NCBI GenBank assembly: GCA_021846145.1
Contig: JAJZCJ010000212.1
Span: 1-5,635 of the forward strand
DNA from: Bacillota bacterium
Lineage (GTDB): Bacteria > Bacillota > Bacilli > Alicyclobacillales > SLC66
DNA: 5,635 bases
Reading direction: 5' to 3'
Shown here: piece after piece, positions 5,009 through 5,635 of the stretch
How the letters are laid out: every line of letters begins with the position of its first letter
Numbering within the stretch: the stretch's first letter is position 1
Program-made: the position numbers and the translations under genes
The notes under the pieces: model-generated
Databases searched by the model: none
What the model was told of the DNA's origin: nothing
What the model saw: only the letters and a program-made list of their open reading frames with translations

Positions 5009-5635
5009 TTGGAAATAAAGCATCGCGAAAAAGAATCCTTCCTTGGAACCGGCCATGAAGGACTCGCAATTAAAAGCCTTTCTCCGGTCATATGGTGGGT
5101 TATCGTAGTCAATACGCTTTTCCGGATCACCCGATACATGGTCGTACCTTTCCTCGCACTCTATATGTCCGCACATACTCACGCTTCGCCAGGCATCATT
5201 GGCCTCGTCATTGGGGTGCAAGCGGTCACCGCCGCCGGTTCCGGTTTTTTCGCCGGAACGATCGCCGATCGCTTTGGTCGAAAAATCGTGATGGTCTCTG
5301 CAATGTGGATCAGCGCAATCTCGTTGACCGGATTTGCGCTGGCACAGTCTGTGCCAGCGTTTTTCGTTTTGAGCGCGCTCAACGGGTTGACCTTTAGCGT
5401 GTTTGACCCAGCGGCACAAGCGGCTTTGACAGATGTGGTAAGCGCAGAAAACCTCGGCACCGTTTTTTCCATTCGGTACTGGAGTTCGAATGTCGGTGCG
5501 GGCATCGGTCCGATCCTTGGCGGGGTGTTGGGAATCTCCATGGTCGGTTGGCCGTTTTTTTTGGCAGGATTCTTAAACCTGGTGGCAGGTTTGGTTGTTT
5601 GGAAGTCGTTTCCTGATGCAAAGCGAAAGTTACAA
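5009..5635 (+). CDS. MFS transporter, drug-efflux type, N-terminal part
   Basis: The frame is open to the right edge, giving the first 209 residues of a protein expected to be about 400. It contains the first five to six membrane helices of a major facilitator superfamily carrier. The cytoplasmic loop between helices 2 and 3 carries motif A, G-T-I-A-D-R-F-G-R-K (83-92). Helix 5 carries the antiporter motif N-V-G-A-G-I-G-P-I-L-G-G (161-172). Motif C of this kind is characteristic of proton-driven exporters, so drug or metabolite efflux is inferred. F-D-P-A-A-Q (132-137) and a conserved E-N-L segment between helices 4 and 5 also fit the family. Third codon positions are strongly GC-rich, unlike the oxidoreductase, suggesting a different origin. 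A terminator-like hairpin lies inside the gene. Truncation is due to the window edge only. Confidence 0.9.
   Translation, partial: MEIKHREKESFLGTGHEGLAIKSLSPVIWWVIVVNTLFRITRYMVVPFLALYMSAHTHASPGIIGLVIGVQAVTAAGSGFFAGTIADRFGRKIVMVSAMWISAISLTGFALAQSVPAFFVLSALNGLTFSVFDPAAQAALTDVVSAENLGTVFSIRYWSSNVGAGIGPILGGVLGISMVGWPFFLAGFLNLVAGLVVWKSFPDAKRKLQ
5337..5364 (+). terminator. Terminator-like hairpin inside the MFS gene
   Basis: CGCTGGCACA (5337-5346) and TGTGCCAGCG (5350-5359) form a perfect 10-bp GC-rich stem around GTC, followed at once by TTTTT (5360-5364), then CGTTTT. This has the form of an intrinsic terminator but encodes ALAQSVPAFF within the transporter. It might limit full-length transcripts, or it might simply reflect codon choice. 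Confidence 0.35.

Noticed and set aside
5003..5541. Minus-strand frames and a plus-strand +1 frame over the MFS gene
   Set aside because: They are explained by the high third-position GC of the MFS gene, which carries clear motif A and motif C.

Overview
The window looks like an accessory or mosaic stretch of a Bacillota (Firmicutes) chromosome. Evidence for this is the strong AGGAGG-type ribosome binding sites, frequent GTG and TTG starts, a textbook sigma-A promoter, perfect-stem hairpin terminators, and product families common in Bacillales-like genomes. Genus cannot be assigned from sequence alone. Base composition is uneven: the quinone oxidoreductase is AT-rich at third codon positions, while the MFS gene at the right edge is clearly GC-rich.

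Layout. 1-213: leader with no assignable gene, then a sigma-A promoter (141-169) and an operator-like inverted repeat over the predicted transcription start. 214-1299: an 8-TM-type COG0701/ArsP_1-family permease whose frame is interrupted by one TGA at 616-618. 1335-1384: a perfect 21-bp hairpin terminator. 1563-2531: a zinc-free quinone oxidoreductase (MDR superfamily). 2633-2667: a hairpin serving the convergent GNAT acetyltransferase, which lies on the minus strand (2670-3206). 3240-4131: about 890 bp without a convincing gene. 4132-4905: an alpha/beta-hydrolase. 5009 to the right edge: the N-terminal half of an MFS drug-efflux-type transporter containing a terminator-like hairpin.

The main result is that the permease is probably a selenoprotein rather than a pseudogene. 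The TGA falls exactly where the family signature has the first cysteine of its C-[ST]-C motif, giving GMM-U-TCC-AAP. Everything downstream continues in the same frame as conserved permease sequence. Starting 5 nt after the TGA is a 12-bp imperfect stem with a UGGUA apical loop (or a GGU triloop), placed at the correct distance for a bacterial SECIS element. The natural terminal TGA of the same gene (1297-1299) has no hairpin at that distance. A nonsense mutation is the competing explanation and is easily tested.

Functionally, the genes suggest a detoxification or resistance neighbourhood: a metalloid or organo-metalloid permease, an oxidoreductase, an acetyltransferase, a hydrolase and an efflux pump. 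They are separate transcription units with terminators and a divergent or convergent arrangement, so a single shared pathway is not demonstrated.
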